64,000 nucleotides of DNA from Gammaproteobacteria bacterium (GTDB taxonomy: Bacteria; Pseudomonadota; Gammaproteobacteria; Thiotrichales; Thiotrichaceae), in contig JAHJJD010000006.1 of assembly GCA_018822845.1 (NCBI GenBank), forward strand, positions 1 to 64,000. The letters are read 5' to 3'. Made by a program: the position numbers and the translations under genes. Of this stretch, positions 35,680-44,466 are shown in pieces. The notes beneath the pieces were generated by a model. That model saw only the letters and a program-made list of their open reading frames with translations, did no database searches and was not told where the DNA came from. Numbering within the stretch: position 1 is the first letter of the stretch; every line of letters begins with the position of its first letter.

Positions 35680-38600
35680 CAAATCAACACCTTCTCAATC
35701 CCACCGTGCGTGGCTTTTTCCACAAAGCCCTGCTGCCAGCCCTTGCCCAGCAGGTGATTGGCCATTTCCACCACGATGTAATCGGTTTCCATGCCGGTAT
35801 CATCCACATAGCGTGACAAACCCTGTTGGCAGGCCGGGCAGGAAGTGAGGATCTTGACGTTGCCACCTTGCGCCATCTCACTGCCGGTCAGCTCCTTGAC
35901 GCCAGCACGCAGGCTTTCGGCCTTGCGGAAACGTAGCTGGCTGGCAATGTCCGGGCGGCTGACGGCAAAGGTGCCCGCTTCCCCGCAACAGCGCTCGCTT
36001 AGCACCACGTTGGAACCGGTCAGTGCCTGAGCCACTTTCAGCGGGTTGACCTGTTTCATCGGCGTATGGCACGGGTCGTGGTAAACGTACTGGATGCCAC
36101 TCACCCCTTCCATTTTTACGCCCTTTTCCAGCAAGTATTCGTGGATGTCGAGCAAACGGCAGCCGGGGAAAATCTTGCCGAATTCATACTTCAGCAACTG
36201 ATCCATACAGGTGCCGCAAGACACAATCACGGTCTTGATGTCGAGGTAACTCAGCGCGTTGGCCACACGGTGGAACAGCACGCGGTTTTCGGTGGAAATC
36301 TGCGTACCTTTCTTCAAGTCGCCACCAGCATTCTGCGGGTAGCCGCAGCACAGGTAGCCCGGCGGCAGCACCGTAGTTGCACCAGTTTCATGCAGCATCG
36401 CCAGCGTCGCCAGCCCCACCTGACTGAACAGGCGTTCGGAGCCGCAGCCGGGGAAATAGAATACCGCATCGCCACGCTTGTCCGCCGTTTTCAACGGGTC
36501 GCGCAGGATGGGGATTACGCTATCGTCTTCCAGCCCCAGCATCGCGCGGGTCGTCTTGGCCGGAAGCCCCGCAGGCAGCGGTTTCTTCACGAACTGGATG
36601 ATCTGTTCCTTGATCGGCGGCTTGCCCAGCGTGGCAGCAGGCGGCTTGCCATTGCCCAGCAGGCCCGCATTCTTCGCCAGCTTGTAGGCGAAACGTTGCG
36701 CCGTGTAACCAAACTGGATCAGCCCCTTGCGCATGAGCATGATTTTCGTCGGGTCTTTCAGGTTCAGGAACTGCATGGAAGCCCAGGTCGCCGGGCTGAG
36801 TTTCTTCTGCCCGCGTTCGCGCAGGATGCTGCGCATGCGCACGCTGACTTCGCCGAAATCGATATTGACCGGGCAAGGCGTAACGCACTTGTGGCAAACC
36901 GTGCAGTGATCCGCCACGTCATTCATTTCGTCGAAATGGCGGATGGAAATGCCACGCCGGGTCTGTTCCTCGTACAGGAACGCCTCAATCATCAGCCCCG
37001 TCGCCAGAATCTTGTTACGTGGCGAATACAGCAGGTTGGCACGCGGAATATGCGTATTGCACACCGGCTTGCACTTGCCGCAACGCAGGCAGTCCTTGAT
37101 GTCATTGTTGAGCGCACCAAGTTCGTTGTGCTCCAGCAGCAAGGCTTCACGCTCGACCAGCCGCAATGATGGCGTATAGGCGTTCTGCAAACCAGAACCG
37201 GGCAACAACTTGCCCTTGTTGAAATGTCCCTGCGGGTCAATCTGCTGCTTGTAAGCGGCGAACTCGTTGATTTCGCGTTCATCCAGATACTGGAATTTGG
37301 TCAGGCCAATGCCATGTTCGCCGGAAATGACCCCATCCAGCTCCCGCGCCAGCAGCATGATGCTATCCACCATGCGCTCGGCTTCGTGCAACATGTCGTA
37401 ATCGTTGGAGTTGACCGGAATGTTGGTGTGCACATTGCCATCACCTGCATGCATGTGCAGCGCCACGAACAGGCGGCTGGAACGGATGCGCCCATGGATT
37501 TTCTCCAGCGACGCCAGCAGCGGGGCCAGTTCACGCCCGACAAAAATGTCTTGCAACGGCTTGAGGATTTCCTGACGGTAGGAAATGCGCAACTCGCGCC
37601 GCAGCAGCAGGTCAATCACCCGATCCTGCGGGCGCTGGGTGGCTTTCGCCGTCTCATCCAGCAAATCCTGATGCCCAGCGGCAGGCGCGTTGAAATTATC
37701 CAGAATCTGTTCCCAACGCTGCTTGCGCTGTTGCAGGAAAGCGGTGGCGTGCGCCAGCTTGTTGGCGAGGATAGTGCTGCGTTCCTCACTCGCTTCATAG
37801 CCGGTAACGGTGCGCAGTTCCGGCAAATCGCCCGCCAGATATTCCAGCAGTGCATCAATCATGCGCAACTTGTTCTGCATCGACTGGCGGATGTTGATGG
37901 TTTCGATGCCTTCGGTATAACGCGCCAGGTTATGCAGCGGAATCACCACGTCTTCGTTGACCTTGAAAGCGTTGGTGTGGGCGGCAATGGCAGCAGTGCG
38001 CGAACGGTCGGCCCAGAACTGGCGACGCGCTTCCGGGCTAATGGCAATGAAACCTTCGGCGTTGCGGGCATTGGCCAGCCGCACCACTTCGGCAGCAGAT
38101 TCGGCTACCGCCTTTTCATCATCGCTCACGATGTCGGCAATCAGCACCATTTTCGGCAACATGCCGCGTGCGCCTTTCGGGGTGTATTTCACCGCCTTGA
38201 CGTAGCGTTCGTCGAGGTGTTCGAGGCCGGAAAGCAGCACATCAGTGCGCCCGTCAAGGTAGTCTTTCACTTCGACGATGGCAGGAACGGCTTCGTGCAA
38301 ATCCGTGCCGTAGAATTCGAGGCAAACCGTGCGAATCTGCTCCGGCATCCGGTGCAGGACGAATTCACCGGAAGTGATCAAACCATCACAACCCTCTTTC
38401 TGCACACCCGGCAAACCACCGAGGAACTTGTTGGTAACGTCCTTGCCCAGCCCTTCCTTGCGGAAATAGCGGCCTTCAAACGTCAGGATTTGCGCCTCAC
38501 CTTTGCGCGTTTTGCCATCTGGCTGGAAACGCTGCACGGAAAACTGCACGGTTGGCTGGTCGTGGATTTTGCCAAGGTTATGGTTCAGGCGCGTGACTTC

Positions 38601-39542
38601 CAGCCAGTCGGCATCCGGCGTGACCATGCGCCAGGAAAGCAGGTTGTCGAGCGTCGTTCCCCACAATACAGCCTTCTTGCCACCTGCGTTCATGGCGATG
38701 TTGCCGCCGATGGTGGAAGCATCCTGCGAAGTCGGGTCGACCGCAAACACCAGCCCGTGCTTGCCAGCCAGATCGGAAACGCGGCGGGTAACAACCCCGG
38801 CCCCGGTACGCACTACCGGCACGGTTTTATCCACGCCCGGCAGGTCGTTACGGTGCTGGACTTCGCTGATGAATTCGAGCTTTTCGGTGTTGATCACGGC
38901 GCTGTGTGCATCCAGCGGGATTGCACCACCGGTATAGCCAGTGCCGCCGCCACGCGGGATCACGGTCAGGCCGAGTTCGATGCAGGCTTGCACCAGCGCG
39001 GCCATTTCTTCCTCGGTATCCGGCGTCAACACTACGAAGGGCAATTCCACCCGCCAGTCGGTTGCATCAGTCACATGGGAAACGCGCGCGAGGCCGTCGA
39101 ACTGGATGTTGTCCTTGCGGGTGATCTTTTGCAGGCGCTTGCGGGCTTTTTCGCGCAGTTCGGAATGCTTGTGGAAATCCTCGGAGAATGCGTTCAGCGC
39201 CTGGCGGGCGATCTGCATCAGCTCCAGCGTCAGGGTGTTGCCTTTGGCGCGCTCCTCAATCTTGCCGACCCGTTCGCACAGGGTATCGATCAGGGATTTC
39301 TGCCGGTCGCGGTTTTCCAGCAGGTCGTCCTGGATGTAGGGGTTGCGCACCACTACCCACATGTCGCCGAGCATTTCCAGCAGCATGTGCGAGGAAATGC
39401 CGGTTTCACGCTTTTCGCGTAGGGCTTGCAGGATTTCCCAGGCACGTTCGCCCAGCAGGCGCTGGACAATTTCCTTGTCGGAGAATGAAGTGTAGTTGTA
39501 AGGGATTTCCCGGATCGGGTGCATGGCTGTCATTACGGTCAT
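35679..39542 (-). CDS. DUF3683 FAD/Fe-S oxidoreductase (GlcD-GlcF-like fusion)
   Basis: The 1287-residue protein has an N-terminal DUF3683 region (about 1-140), an FAD-binding type 4 domain with [16 protein letters not shown] (about 193-208) and an FAD-oxidase C-terminal domain (about 480-790). Two 4Fe-4S motifs [11 protein letters not shown] (about 815-830) and [12 protein letters not shown] (about 877-892) follow. The C-terminal CCG domains include [19 protein letters not shown] and CCGEAG (about 1027-1190). It thus joins a D-lactate/glycolate-dehydrogenase-like flavin unit to a GlcF-like electron-transfer unit in one chain, probably passing electrons to quinone. The substrate is unknown. 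Three ATG codons lie at the start; MTVMTAM at 39542 is used, [14 protein letters not shown] at 39524 is possible. Confidence 0.88.
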   Translation of the reverse strand: MTVMTAMHPIREIPYNYTSFSDKEIVQRLLGERAWEILQALREKRETGISSHMLLEMLGDMWVVVRNPYIQDDLLENRDRQKSLIDTLCERVGKIEERAKGNTLTLELMQIARQALNAFSEDFHKHSELREKARKRLQKITRKDNIQFDGLARVSHVTDATDWRVELPFVVLTPDTEEEMAALVQACIELGLTVIPRGGGTGYTGGAIPLDAHSAVINTEKLEFISEVQHRNDLPGVDKTVPVVRTGAGVVTRRVSDLAGKHGLVFAVDPTSQDASTIGGNIAMNAGGKKAVLWGTTLDNLLSWRMVTPDADWLEVTRLNHNLGKIHDQPTVQFSVQRFQPDGKTRKGEAQILTFEGRYFRKEGLGKDVTNKFLGGLPGVQKEGCDGLITSGEFVLHRMPEQIRTVCLEFYGTDLHEAVPAIVEVKDYLDGRTDVLLSGLEHLDERYVKAVKYTPKGARGMLPKMVLIADIVSDDEKAVAESAAEVVRLANARNAEGFIAISPEARRQFWADRSRTAAIAAHTNAFKVNEDVVIPLHNLARYTEGIETINIRQSMQNKLRMIDALLEYLAGDLPELRTVTGYEASEERSTILANKLAHATAFLQQRKQRWEQILDNFNAPAAGHQDLLDETAKATQRPQDRVIDLLLRRELRISYRQEILKPLQDIFVGRELAPLLASLEKIHGRIRSSRLFVALHMHAGDGNVHTNIPVNSNDYDMLHEAERMVDSIMLLARELDGVISGEHGIGLTKFQYLDEREINEFAAYKQQIDPQGHFNKGKLLPGSGLQNAYTPSLRLVEREALLLEHNELGALNNDIKDCLRCGKCKPVCNTHIPRANLLYSPRNKILATGLMIEAFLYEEQTRRGISIRHFDEMNDVADHCTVCHKCVTPCPVNIDFGEVSVRMRSILRERGQKKLSPATWASMQFLNLKDPTKIMLMRKGLIQFGYTAQRFAYKLAKNAGLLGNGKPPAATLGKPPIKEQIIQFVKKPLPAGLPAKTTRAMLGLEDDSVIPILRDPLKTADKRGDAVFYFPGCGSERLFSQVGLATLAMLHETGATTVLPPGYLCCGYPQNAGGDLKKGTQISTENRVLFHRVANALSYLDIKTVIVSCGTCMDQLLKYEFGKIFPGCRLLDIHEYLLEKGVKMEGVSGIQYVYHDPCHTPMKQVNPLKVAQALTGSNVVLSERCCGEAGTFAVSRPDIASQLRFRKAESLRAGVKELTGSEMAQGGNVKILTSCPACQQGLSRYVDDTGMETDYIVVEMANHLLGKGWQQGFVEKATHGGIEKVLI

Positions 39543-39641
39543 CGTGCTAGTGCAAAGATGCGTAGTGTAACGCGCCGCAGCATTGAAAAAAACCAGTGGT
39601 TTAGGGTGGGATTATGAAGAGACCCCACCCCCAGTCCCCTC

Positions 39642-39890
39642 TTATTTCCCCCCATCAGCGACATCAGGCCAAAAGTCAGCATCCACAAACTGTTCGAATG
39701 ACCATGGGCATTGCTCTGGAAAGGTGGACGAGGGGATACCGGTTTCTTTTTCTGCCCCAGACTTTGCCAGATCATAGGCACGTCCAATAGCTTCAGGAAG
39801 TTTCGACTTTAGCCCCGGATTGTCCTCAAGATGCCATTCCAGTCGCTTGCGCTGTTCTACGATCACAGAAAACGGGGTCTGTCCCTGATT
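39642..39890 (-). pseudogene. DUF29-family C-terminal fragment
   Basis: The fragment reads WHLEDNPGLKSKLPEAIGRA and later FPEQCPWSFEQFVDADFWP, the hallmark end of DUF29 proteins (normally about 150 residues). The N-terminal half is missing. The frame starts abruptly at a copy of the GGGTCTGTCCC tag (39867-39892), which supplies the first residues. It is a decayed gene. Confidence 0.75.
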
Positions 39891-39892
39891 TC
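39867..39892. repeat. GGGGTCTGTCCC tag, copy 1
   Basis: AGAAAACGGGGTCTGTCCCT and the following GATTTC match the tag seen four more times up to 45.06 kb, here with one mismatch in the second arm. It marks the truncated 5' end of the DUF29 fragment. Confidence 0.7.
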
Positions 39893-39936
39893 CGTCCCGT
39901 TGCTTCCCGTGCACTAATGATCCGAATTCGCCTCAC

Positions 39937-40284
39937 TCAAAAGATGGATAAGCTTAATTTTAAGCCTTCATCCAGTGCCGGTATTTTTTTTTCAGGCAAT
40001 CTGCCAACCTTCTCGATTAGAAAAGACTTATCAATAGTCAAAATCTGTGACACATTGATAACTGACTCTTTTGAGAGTCCTGAATCTCGTTTGGCTATGG
40101 AAATATTGCCTGGGGCAGTAGCTAACCGTAAATTTGAGGTTATTGTGGCAACGATGACTGTTTGTATTTTGCTTTGGTTGAAAGCGTCAGATGAAACGAT
40201 CACAACAGGTCTTTTGTAACCCCGCTCTGAACCTCGGGGTTCTTCAAGAGAAGCCCACCATATTTCTCCTCTCTTCATTACCAC
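39937..40284 (-). CDS. MazF/PemK-family endoribonuclease toxin
   Basis: The 115-residue toxin opens MKRGEIWWASLEEPRGSERG and has RPVVIVSSDAFNQ, the beta-barrel core of MazF mRNA interferases, with NVSQILTIDKSFL near its C-terminus. It overlaps the end of the upstream antitoxin gene by seven bases, the usual layout. It looks intact. Confidence 0.9.
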   Translation of the reverse strand: MVMKRGEIWWASLEEPRGSERGYKRPVVIVSSDAFNQSKIQTVIVATITSNLRLATAPGNISIAKRDSGLSKESVINVSQILTIDKSFLIEKVGRLPEKKIPALDEGLKLSLSIF

Positions 40285-40514
40285 TCCTCGTAGGGAATGG
40301 ATTTGATCTGCATTGAATATAATTCATCATCCAAGGCAGAAGACTCGTCTCCATAGATCTTGTTGAGTGCTTCAGTAACATTTATGAATCGTCGTGATGC
40401 TATGTATTCTTCAATAGCCTTGGCGTAAAGCTCACTTCTGGAGATACCAAAGTGATTGGCAAACAGCTCTGCTGCCTGGAATATTGGGTCGGGTATTGAT
40501 ATTGCTGTCTTCAT
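40278..40514 (-). CDS. Ribbon-helix-helix antitoxin of the MazF/PemK pair
   Basis: The 78-residue protein begins MKTAISIPDPIFQAAELFA and has the FGISRSELYAKAIEEYI helix pair of RHH DNA-binding antitoxins. The acidic C-terminus would neutralise the toxin. Upstream DNA carries the second tag copy. Confidence 0.87.
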   Translation of the reverse strand: MKTAISIPDPIFQAAELFANHFGISRSELYAKAIEEYIASRRFINVTEALNKIYGDESSALDDELYSMQIKSIPYEEW

Positions 40515-40584
40515 GCTGCTTAGGGTATGACGATGGTTATACCTTTGTCAAGAAGATGATCTATCAATGAGCATAACGTAACAA

Positions 40585-40615
40585 CAGAAAACGGGGTCTG
40601 TCCCCGATTTCTTGG
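40585..40615. repeat. GGGGTCTGTCCCC tag, copy 2
   Basis: CAGAAAACGGGGTCTGTCCC followed by CGATTTCTTGG. The core GGGG-TCTGT-CCCC is a perfect dyad. It lies between the RHH antitoxin start and the stop of the Rpn nuclease. Confidence 0.8.
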
Positions 40616-40617
40616 AA

Positions 40618-41529
40618 TTAGTGCTGCATCCGCAGCTTCTGGACTTCTTCCAAAGGCAACCCTGCAATCCGGGCAATCTCGGTCTCTGGAATAACACCCA
40701 GTTGCAGCAGGTTACGGGCAACTTCCCTGGCTTTTTTCAATTCACCTTCCAGACGGCCTTTCTCGATGCCTTTCTCGATGCCTTTCTCGATGCCTTTCTC
40801 GATGCCTTTCTCGATGCCTTTCTCGATGCCTTTCTCGATGCCTTTCTCGATGCCATCTCTCATCCCCCAGCTATAGGAGGCAAATTTGGTTACATCCACT
40901 TGTGTCAACATTTGTTCAGCCTCTTTGATGTTGGGTTGCAGGTCACGGTTTTCAGCCAAGGTTTCGAGCATCTCGAAGTAGTTGCGGAAGCCACGCTCAT
41001 CTTCGCCCATCAATTCCCGCAGCCTTAATACGATGTAGTTTACCATATCCTGCGTTGGCTTCTCTTTGAAATCACACAGGATTGCCAGCACCAAGGCATC
41101 TGGCGTGTCCTGATCCAGCAGCAGGCTGCAATCGACATTGTGCATATCGAGGATGGGGTAATGGTAAGCCAGGGTCGGGGCATTGAAATGGCCTGGCATC
41201 GTCAGGCGGCCACGCCCGATGTAAATCAGGTGTTGGTGGATGGAAGAACCAGGGTGCGCCAGTTGGATGTCAGTAAAATAGCGCAACATCCGCAGCGGCA
41301 TGGTGCTGTCATTCTGGTTCTGGATTTCGATGTGCAGAATGAAGTTTTCACCGTCGGCCTGACGGCGCATTCGTGCCACCAAGTCGGCGCGGCGCTGCTC
41401 CACCCTTTGCTGTTCGGTGTCGAGCAGCTCCACCGCATCCATGTCCACGCCCAATCCCAGCAGCAAGTTGGCGATGTCTGCCGCCAAGTGACCGAGGACT
41501 GATTTGCTGATGATGTCTTTGTTTCTCAT
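40618..41529 (-). CDS. Rpn/YhgA-like PD-(D/E)XK nuclease, putative transposase
   Basis: The 303-residue protein has the nuclease core ILHIEIQNQNDSTMPLRMLRY (ExQ active site, about residues 66-86) and DALVLAILCDF, as in the Rpn family of recombination-promoting nucleases. At about residues 227-258 eight exact Gly-Ile-Glu-Lys units form a predicted single charged helix. The C-terminal 40 residues (ELKKAREVARNLLQLGVIP...) match the usual tail with a small helical motif. A tag repeat follows its stop. Confidence 0.85.
   Translation of the reverse strand: MRNKDIISKSVLGHLAADIANLLLGLGVDMDAVELLDTEQQRVEQRRADLVARMRRQADGENFILHIEIQNQNDSTMPLRMLRYFTDIQLAHPGSSIHQHLIYIGRGRLTMPGHFNAPTLAYHYPILDMHNVDCSLLLDQDTPDALVLAILCDFKEKPTQDMVNYIVLRLRELMGEDERGFRNYFEMLETLAENRDLQPNIKEAEQMLTQVDVTKFASYSWGMRDGIEKGIEKGIEKGIEKGIEKGIEKGIEKGIEKGRLEGELKKAREVARNLLQLGVIPETEIARIAGLPLEEVQKLRMQH
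40756..40851. repeat. Perfect 12-bp tandem repeat, 8 copies
   Basis: The unit GCCTTTCTCGAT is repeated eight times without mismatch inside the Rpn gene, encoding (GIEK)8 on the minus strand. Copy number can change by slippage without a frame change. Confidence 0.95.
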
Positions 41530-41560
41530 GCGGGAAGTATAGCACCGCAGGGTGGGCTGA

Positions 41561-41590
41561 GGGAAAATGTGGTCTGTCCCCGATTTCCTG
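41561..41590. repeat. Tag repeat, copy 3
   Basis: GGGAAAATGTGGTCTGTCCC followed by CGATTTCCTG. The left arm is changed to TGTGG. It lies between the Rpn gene start and the stop of the BrnT partner gene. Confidence 0.75.
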
Positions 41591-41591
41591 T

Positions 41592-41828
41592 CTATGCCGC
41601 TTGTTTGTGTTCTTCGCGGTCTTTTTCAGCTTGCGCCGACATCAGACGAATCAATGTCCGCAGCGCCTGGTTCACTGCCTCGGCATCAGGGAAAACCTTG
41701 GCAACATCTTGCTCGATACCGACCATGATCGTTACGCCCTTCCGATAAGCCTCATAATGCTTGCCGCGTACCCCACCAGAAAAATCGTATTCGGGGCGCA
41801 TAGTGTCTTCTTCCATCTCATTGCTCAT
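41592..41828 (-). CDS. Putative antitoxin partner of BrnT
   Basis: The 78-residue protein opens MSNEMEEDTMRPEYDFSGG and has RGKHYEAYRKG, the short signature of antitoxins that follow BrnT-type toxin genes. The rest is helical (AEAVNQALRTLIRLMSAQAE). The start at 41828 overlaps the toxin's end by 11 bases. It does not look like canonical BrnA. Confidence 0.75.
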   Translation of the reverse strand: MSNEMEEDTMRPEYDFSGGVRGKHYEAYRKGVTIMVGIEQDVAKVFPDAEAVNQALRTLIRLMSAQAEKDREEHKQAA

Positions 41829-42090
41829 ATTGCTTATGCTCCTTTTTGGTTGCTTCCCTTGCGCTAATGATCCTGATATGACCATCGTAACGCTCTGTAA
41901 ATGAAACGACAAGTAAACGACCATTGGACGACATACCCAGGCTCAGGAAACGATATTCACCTTCCGAGTGGTCAGGGTCGCTAACCGTCATTTCCAAAGG
42001 ATCATCAAACGCTGTCACAGCCTCGTCAAAAGATACCCCATGCTTGTGCTGATTAATTTCTGCCTTCTTCTCATCCCACTCAAACTGCAT
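41818..42090 (-). CDS. brnT: BrnT-family ribonuclease toxin
   Basis: The 90-residue toxin has FEWDEKKAEINQHKHGVSFDEAV, written here as its two typical parts FEWDEKKAEINQHKHG and VSFDEAV, then LSLGMSSNGRLLVVSFTER and IRIISAREATKKE, which make up the BrnT RNase fold. It is intact and is followed by its putative antitoxin. Confidence 0.9.
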   Translation of the reverse strand: MQFEWDEKKAEINQHKHGVSFDEAVTAFDDPLEMTVSDPDHSEGEYRFLSLGMSSNGRLLVVSFTERYDGHIRIISAREATKKEHKQYEQ

Positions 42091-42110
42091 TTCTTATTCT
42101 CCATTAGAAA

Positions 42111-42141
42111 AGAGGAAACAGGGTCTGTCCCCGATCTCTTG
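42111..42141. repeat. Tag repeat, copy 4
   Basis: AGAGGAAACAGGGTCTGTCC followed by CCGATCTCTTG. It lies just upstream of brnT and abuts the left inverted arm of the 131-bp element at 42141. Confidence 0.75.
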
Positions 42142-42271
42142 TCCTGAAATAACTTCCCGACTCCCCCAAGAGGGCGACCACCGGTCGCCCCTACGAAGAT
42201 CATCCCCTGTAGGGGCGACCGGTGGTCGCCCTCTTCATGGCAGCCTGGATACAAGGAAGTTATTTTGGGAC
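42141..42271. mobile_element. 131-bp MITE-like element containing a second palindrome
   Basis: Terminal inverted repeats GTCCTGAAATAACTTCC (42141-42157) and GGAAGTTATTTTGGGAC (42255-42271) differ at two of 17 positions. Inside lies the separate palindromic element at 42168-42235. There is no coding capacity. The structure resembles one small element inserted in another. Confidence 0.75.
42168..42235. repeat. GGGCGACCACCGGTCGCCC palindromic element, inner copy
   Basis: Perfect 27-bp inverted arms (42168-42194 and 42209-42235) with a 14-bp centre. It belongs to the family of the element at 35596-35679, but with a shorter centre. Confidence 0.9.
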
Positions 42272-42277
42272 TGTTTC

Positions 42278-42322
42278 TTAAGCCCCTCTACCTCTGGAAG
42301 AGGGGCTGGGGTGAGGGTCTTC
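42278..42322. repeat. CCCCTCT...AGAGGGG GC-rich repeat
   Basis: AGCCCCTCTACCTCTGGAAG followed by AGGGGCTGGGGTGAGGGTC. The same family occurs at 42948-43071 and 45575-45618. Its right edge supplies the end of the BrnA gene. Confidence 0.7.
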
Positions 42323-42584
42323 AAGAATGCTGGTGGGCATTCACATAGGCAGTCAGTACGGCTGCCATCCGCGCAGTGTAACCTTTAGGATTCTCTGCTT
42401 TAAAATAATCCAGCACTTCCTGTGGCAGGCGCAGACTTATGGTTGGCTTGGCTTGTGGTGCAATAACACGGGCATTTTTCCAGAACTCCTCATCCAGTTC
42501 AGGTATATCGCTGGTATCAATCTGATCATCTGGCAAAGCTGCCAGCTCCTCAACGCTCAAGGCGCGTATATAGGGCTTTTTCAT
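42321..42584 (-). CDS. brnA: BrnA-family antitoxin, orphaned
   Basis: The 87-residue protein has the BrnA form: PELDEEFWKNARVI, then SLRLPQEVLDYFKAENPKGY and MAAVLTAYVNAHQ (ribbon-helix-helix). ATG 42584 was chosen; a longer frame to 42662 reads the toxin out of frame. Its upstream toxin gene is disrupted by a nonsense codon, so this antitoxin seems to have no full-length cognate toxin. Confidence 0.87.
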   Translation of the reverse strand: MKKPYIRALSVEELAALPDDQIDTSDIPELDEEFWKNARVIAPQAKPTISLRLPQEVLDYFKAENPKGYTARMAAVLTAYVNAHQHS

Positions 42585-42843
42585 AACGTTTTCTTTCCTG
42601 TTTGGTTGCTTTTCGAGCTGAAATGATCCGCACCATATTCGCCCCTCTATCTGTGTGCACAACCGTTAGCAATAAAATACCATCAATCAATCCGATACTA
42701 ATTTCACGATCTTCACCATAGTCATGCCGAGCATCCAGACTGGTTATAACGTAATGCTCGAAGATTCGCTTCGCCAGATTGAAGTCGACACCATGTTTTC
42801 AGATATTTTGCTGATTCTTTTCTTCATCCCACCCAAACTTCAT
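42550..42843 (-). pseudogene. brnT toxin pseudogene with internal stop
   Basis: From ATG 42843 the frame reads MKFGWDEEKNQQNI, then TGA (42801-42799), then KHGVDFNLAKRIFEHYVI and on to MVRIISARKATKQERKRYEK, ending at TGA 42552-42550. Apart from the single stop it is a full BrnT toxin of 97 codons. The site normally holds Arg, so a CGA-to-TGA change would explain it. It overlaps the intact antitoxin by 35 bp, as in a working pair. Confidence 0.85.
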
Positions 42844-42947
42844 AGATCATGACCACCACATATCATGTATCACGAATCGCAATACTTTTCATTTTATACA
42901 CCAACAACCATTGAATTGCGACGACTTATTTTTATGCGCCCCATAGA

Positions 42948-43071
42948 AGACCCTCTCCCGGAGGCAGAGGGGGAGCAAGAAAGCAACTGCCACGCCTCTT
43001 AAGCCCCTCTACCTCTGGGAGAGGGGGTTGGGGTGAGGGGGTTGGGGTGAGGGGGTTGGGGTGAGGGTCTT
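42948..43071. repeat. GC-rich repeat with three 14-bp tandem copies
   Basis: The segment starts AGACCCTCTCCCGGAGGCAG and contains TTAAGCCCCTCTACCTCTGG. Three exact copies of GAGGGGGTTGGGGT follow at 43021-43062, then GAGGGTCT. It is an expanded member of the family at 42278 and 45575, lying downstream of the porin terminator. No gene is present from 42844 to 43083. Confidence 0.8.
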
Positions 43072-43083
43072 TTCCCCAACGCA

Positions 43084-43107
43084 AAAAGGCTCCCGAAGGA
43101 GCCTTTT
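43084..43107 (-). terminator. Terminator of the porin gene
   Basis: AAAAGGCTCC and GGAGCCTTTT with loop CGAA. On the minus strand the stem is followed by T-rich sequence. It lies 28 bases after the porin stop. Confidence 0.88.
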
Positions 43108-43135
43108 CGCTTAACTGTAAACCAACCCGTCAGGA

Positions 43136-44149
43136 TTAGAATTCAGTAACGATACCGACCAGAGAAGACTTGCTACGACCTGTGCCGCCAACAGTACGAC
43201 CAGTATTCTTGTTATCTTTCAGCTCAAGATAAACATCAGTCTTCTTACCCAAGTTGTAAGCAGCACCCACAACGGTCATTTTTTCTTTACCATTGTCGCC
43301 AGCCGCTGTTTCACCTTTACGCTTGCCTTCACCGTAAGCTGCTTTCAGGGTTGTATTACCCATTTTGTAGCCACCACCTACATAGATGTTGGTATCTTTC
43401 GCTCCGTCAGTATTTACCGCAGCGTTACCATTGAGTGAGCCAGCAGCTTGAACACCGCTATACTTAACTGTTTCATAAACCAGATTTGCGAAATGGCCTG
43501 CCTCAGCCTTATACGCAACACCGATATTGGTATTCTTGCGAGTACCGTTAATAGCAGTGTGACCTAAAGCTGCGTACCAAGGGCCATTGCCGTAGTTAAC
43601 CAGCATCGTGTTAGCATCGCCAGGAGTGAGTCCATTGTCTTCATTCGCTTCAGCAACACCAGTGGAGTGAGCTGCTGCAAAACCAACCGGGCCAAACTTG
43701 TTGATGTAAGCGACTACGTTATCAACACGCTCACCATCAGCAGCGATGATATTGGCCATATCAGCAGAGCCATCAGCAAAGACATCCAGACCAACAGTAG
43801 CCAGTTTAGCAGGAGTGTCATGACGACCGACACGGACTTCACCAAAGCCGCCCTTCACGCCAACGAACTGGTTACGGCTAGTAGCCAGCGCAGTATTTTC
43901 ATCCAAAGTCAAGCCGTATTCCATACCATAGGTAGCTTCCAAGCCATTATCCAGTGCGGTGGAACCTTTGATGCCGATACGGGAGTTATGGCTTTCAACA
44001 CGGGTATTTTTGGTCTGAACATTAGCAGTGCTAGTTTCATCCCACTGGCCTACGGTGGCATGCAGTTTGCCGTACAGAGTTGTGTCTGCCATTGCAGCGG
44101 CTGGTGCTACCAGAGCAGCAGCGATAGAGATTGCGAGTAAATTTTTCAT
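43136..44149 (-). CDS. Gram-negative general porin
   Basis: The 337-residue outer-membrane protein has a signal peptide (NLLAISIAAALVAPAAAMA, cleavage near residue 20). The porin start DTTLYGKLHATVGQWDE follows, then alternating beta strands, FVGVKGGFGEVRVGRHDTPA near residue 95 (loop 3 region) and a C-terminal strand ending in Phe (LVGIVTEF), as needed for BAM insertion. ATG 44149 is preceded by AGGAGTCGACTC. A strong sigma-70 promoter lies about 75 bp upstream and a terminator downstream, so it is a one-gene unit within a repeat-rich zone. Confidence 0.93.
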   Translation of the reverse strand: MKNLLAISIAAALVAPAAAMADTTLYGKLHATVGQWDETSTANVQTKNTRVESHNSRIGIKGSTALDNGLEATYGMEYGLTLDENTALATSRNQFVGVKGGFGEVRVGRHDTPAKLATVGLDVFADGSADMANIIAADGERVDNVVAYINKFGPVGFAAAHSTGVAEANEDNGLTPGDANTMLVNYGNGPWYAALGHTAINGTRKNTNIGVAYKAEAGHFANLVYETVKYSGVQAAGSLNGNAAVNTDGAKDTNIYVGGGYKMGNTTLKAAYGEGKRKGETAAGDNGKEKMTVVGAAYNLGKKTDVYLELKDNKNTGRTVGGTGRSKSSLVGIVTEF

Positions 44150-44220
44150 GAGTCGACTCCTATTGAAGGTTTGTCCTGTCATTAACGTTGAAATTCGATT
44201 TGTTCAATCTGACGGGAGTA

Positions 44221-44249
44221 TTTATACATCCCTTGCCAGCGTCTTGCAA
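44221..44249 (-). promoter_or_regulatory. Sigma-70 promoter of the porin gene
   Basis: On the minus strand: TTGCAA (44249-44244), 17-bp spacer, TATAAA (44226-44221). It lies about 72 bases before the start codon. The rest of the 317-bp gap up to 44467 holds no gene that I can support. Confidence 0.75.
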
Positions 44250-44466
44250 CAGCTTTTTTGCAAATACGCTACAAAGTTTAGCTCAATTGTTGTAGAAATG
44301 CCACATTCACTGACTCGCTCATGTTGCAGTAAGGCGGGATCAAGGGAAATGCTCTTTATTTCAGCAACATGCGTGCTGTAAAACAACAGGAAAAGGAGTG
44401 GGTGTGGTGTGGAAGTCAGAGGGAGGGGGATTCCGTAGCAACAAGCAGGGGCTGCTGCCCCCGATT

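Noticed and set aside
37224-39422. A 732-codon open frame on the plus strand
   Set aside because: It lies wholly antisense to the DUF3683 oxidoreductase, whose domains and cluster motifs are clear. Its product is Phe/Gln/His-rich with no motif, typical of a GC-codon shadow.
40756-40851. Regular tandem repeat as a possible CRISPR array
   Set aside because: Units are 12 bp with no spacers and lie in a coding frame; no cas gene is present.
40612-41028. A plus-strand frame with repeated Asp-Ala-Phe-Leu units
   Set aside because: It is only the reverse reading of the (GIEK)8 tandem array of the Rpn gene.
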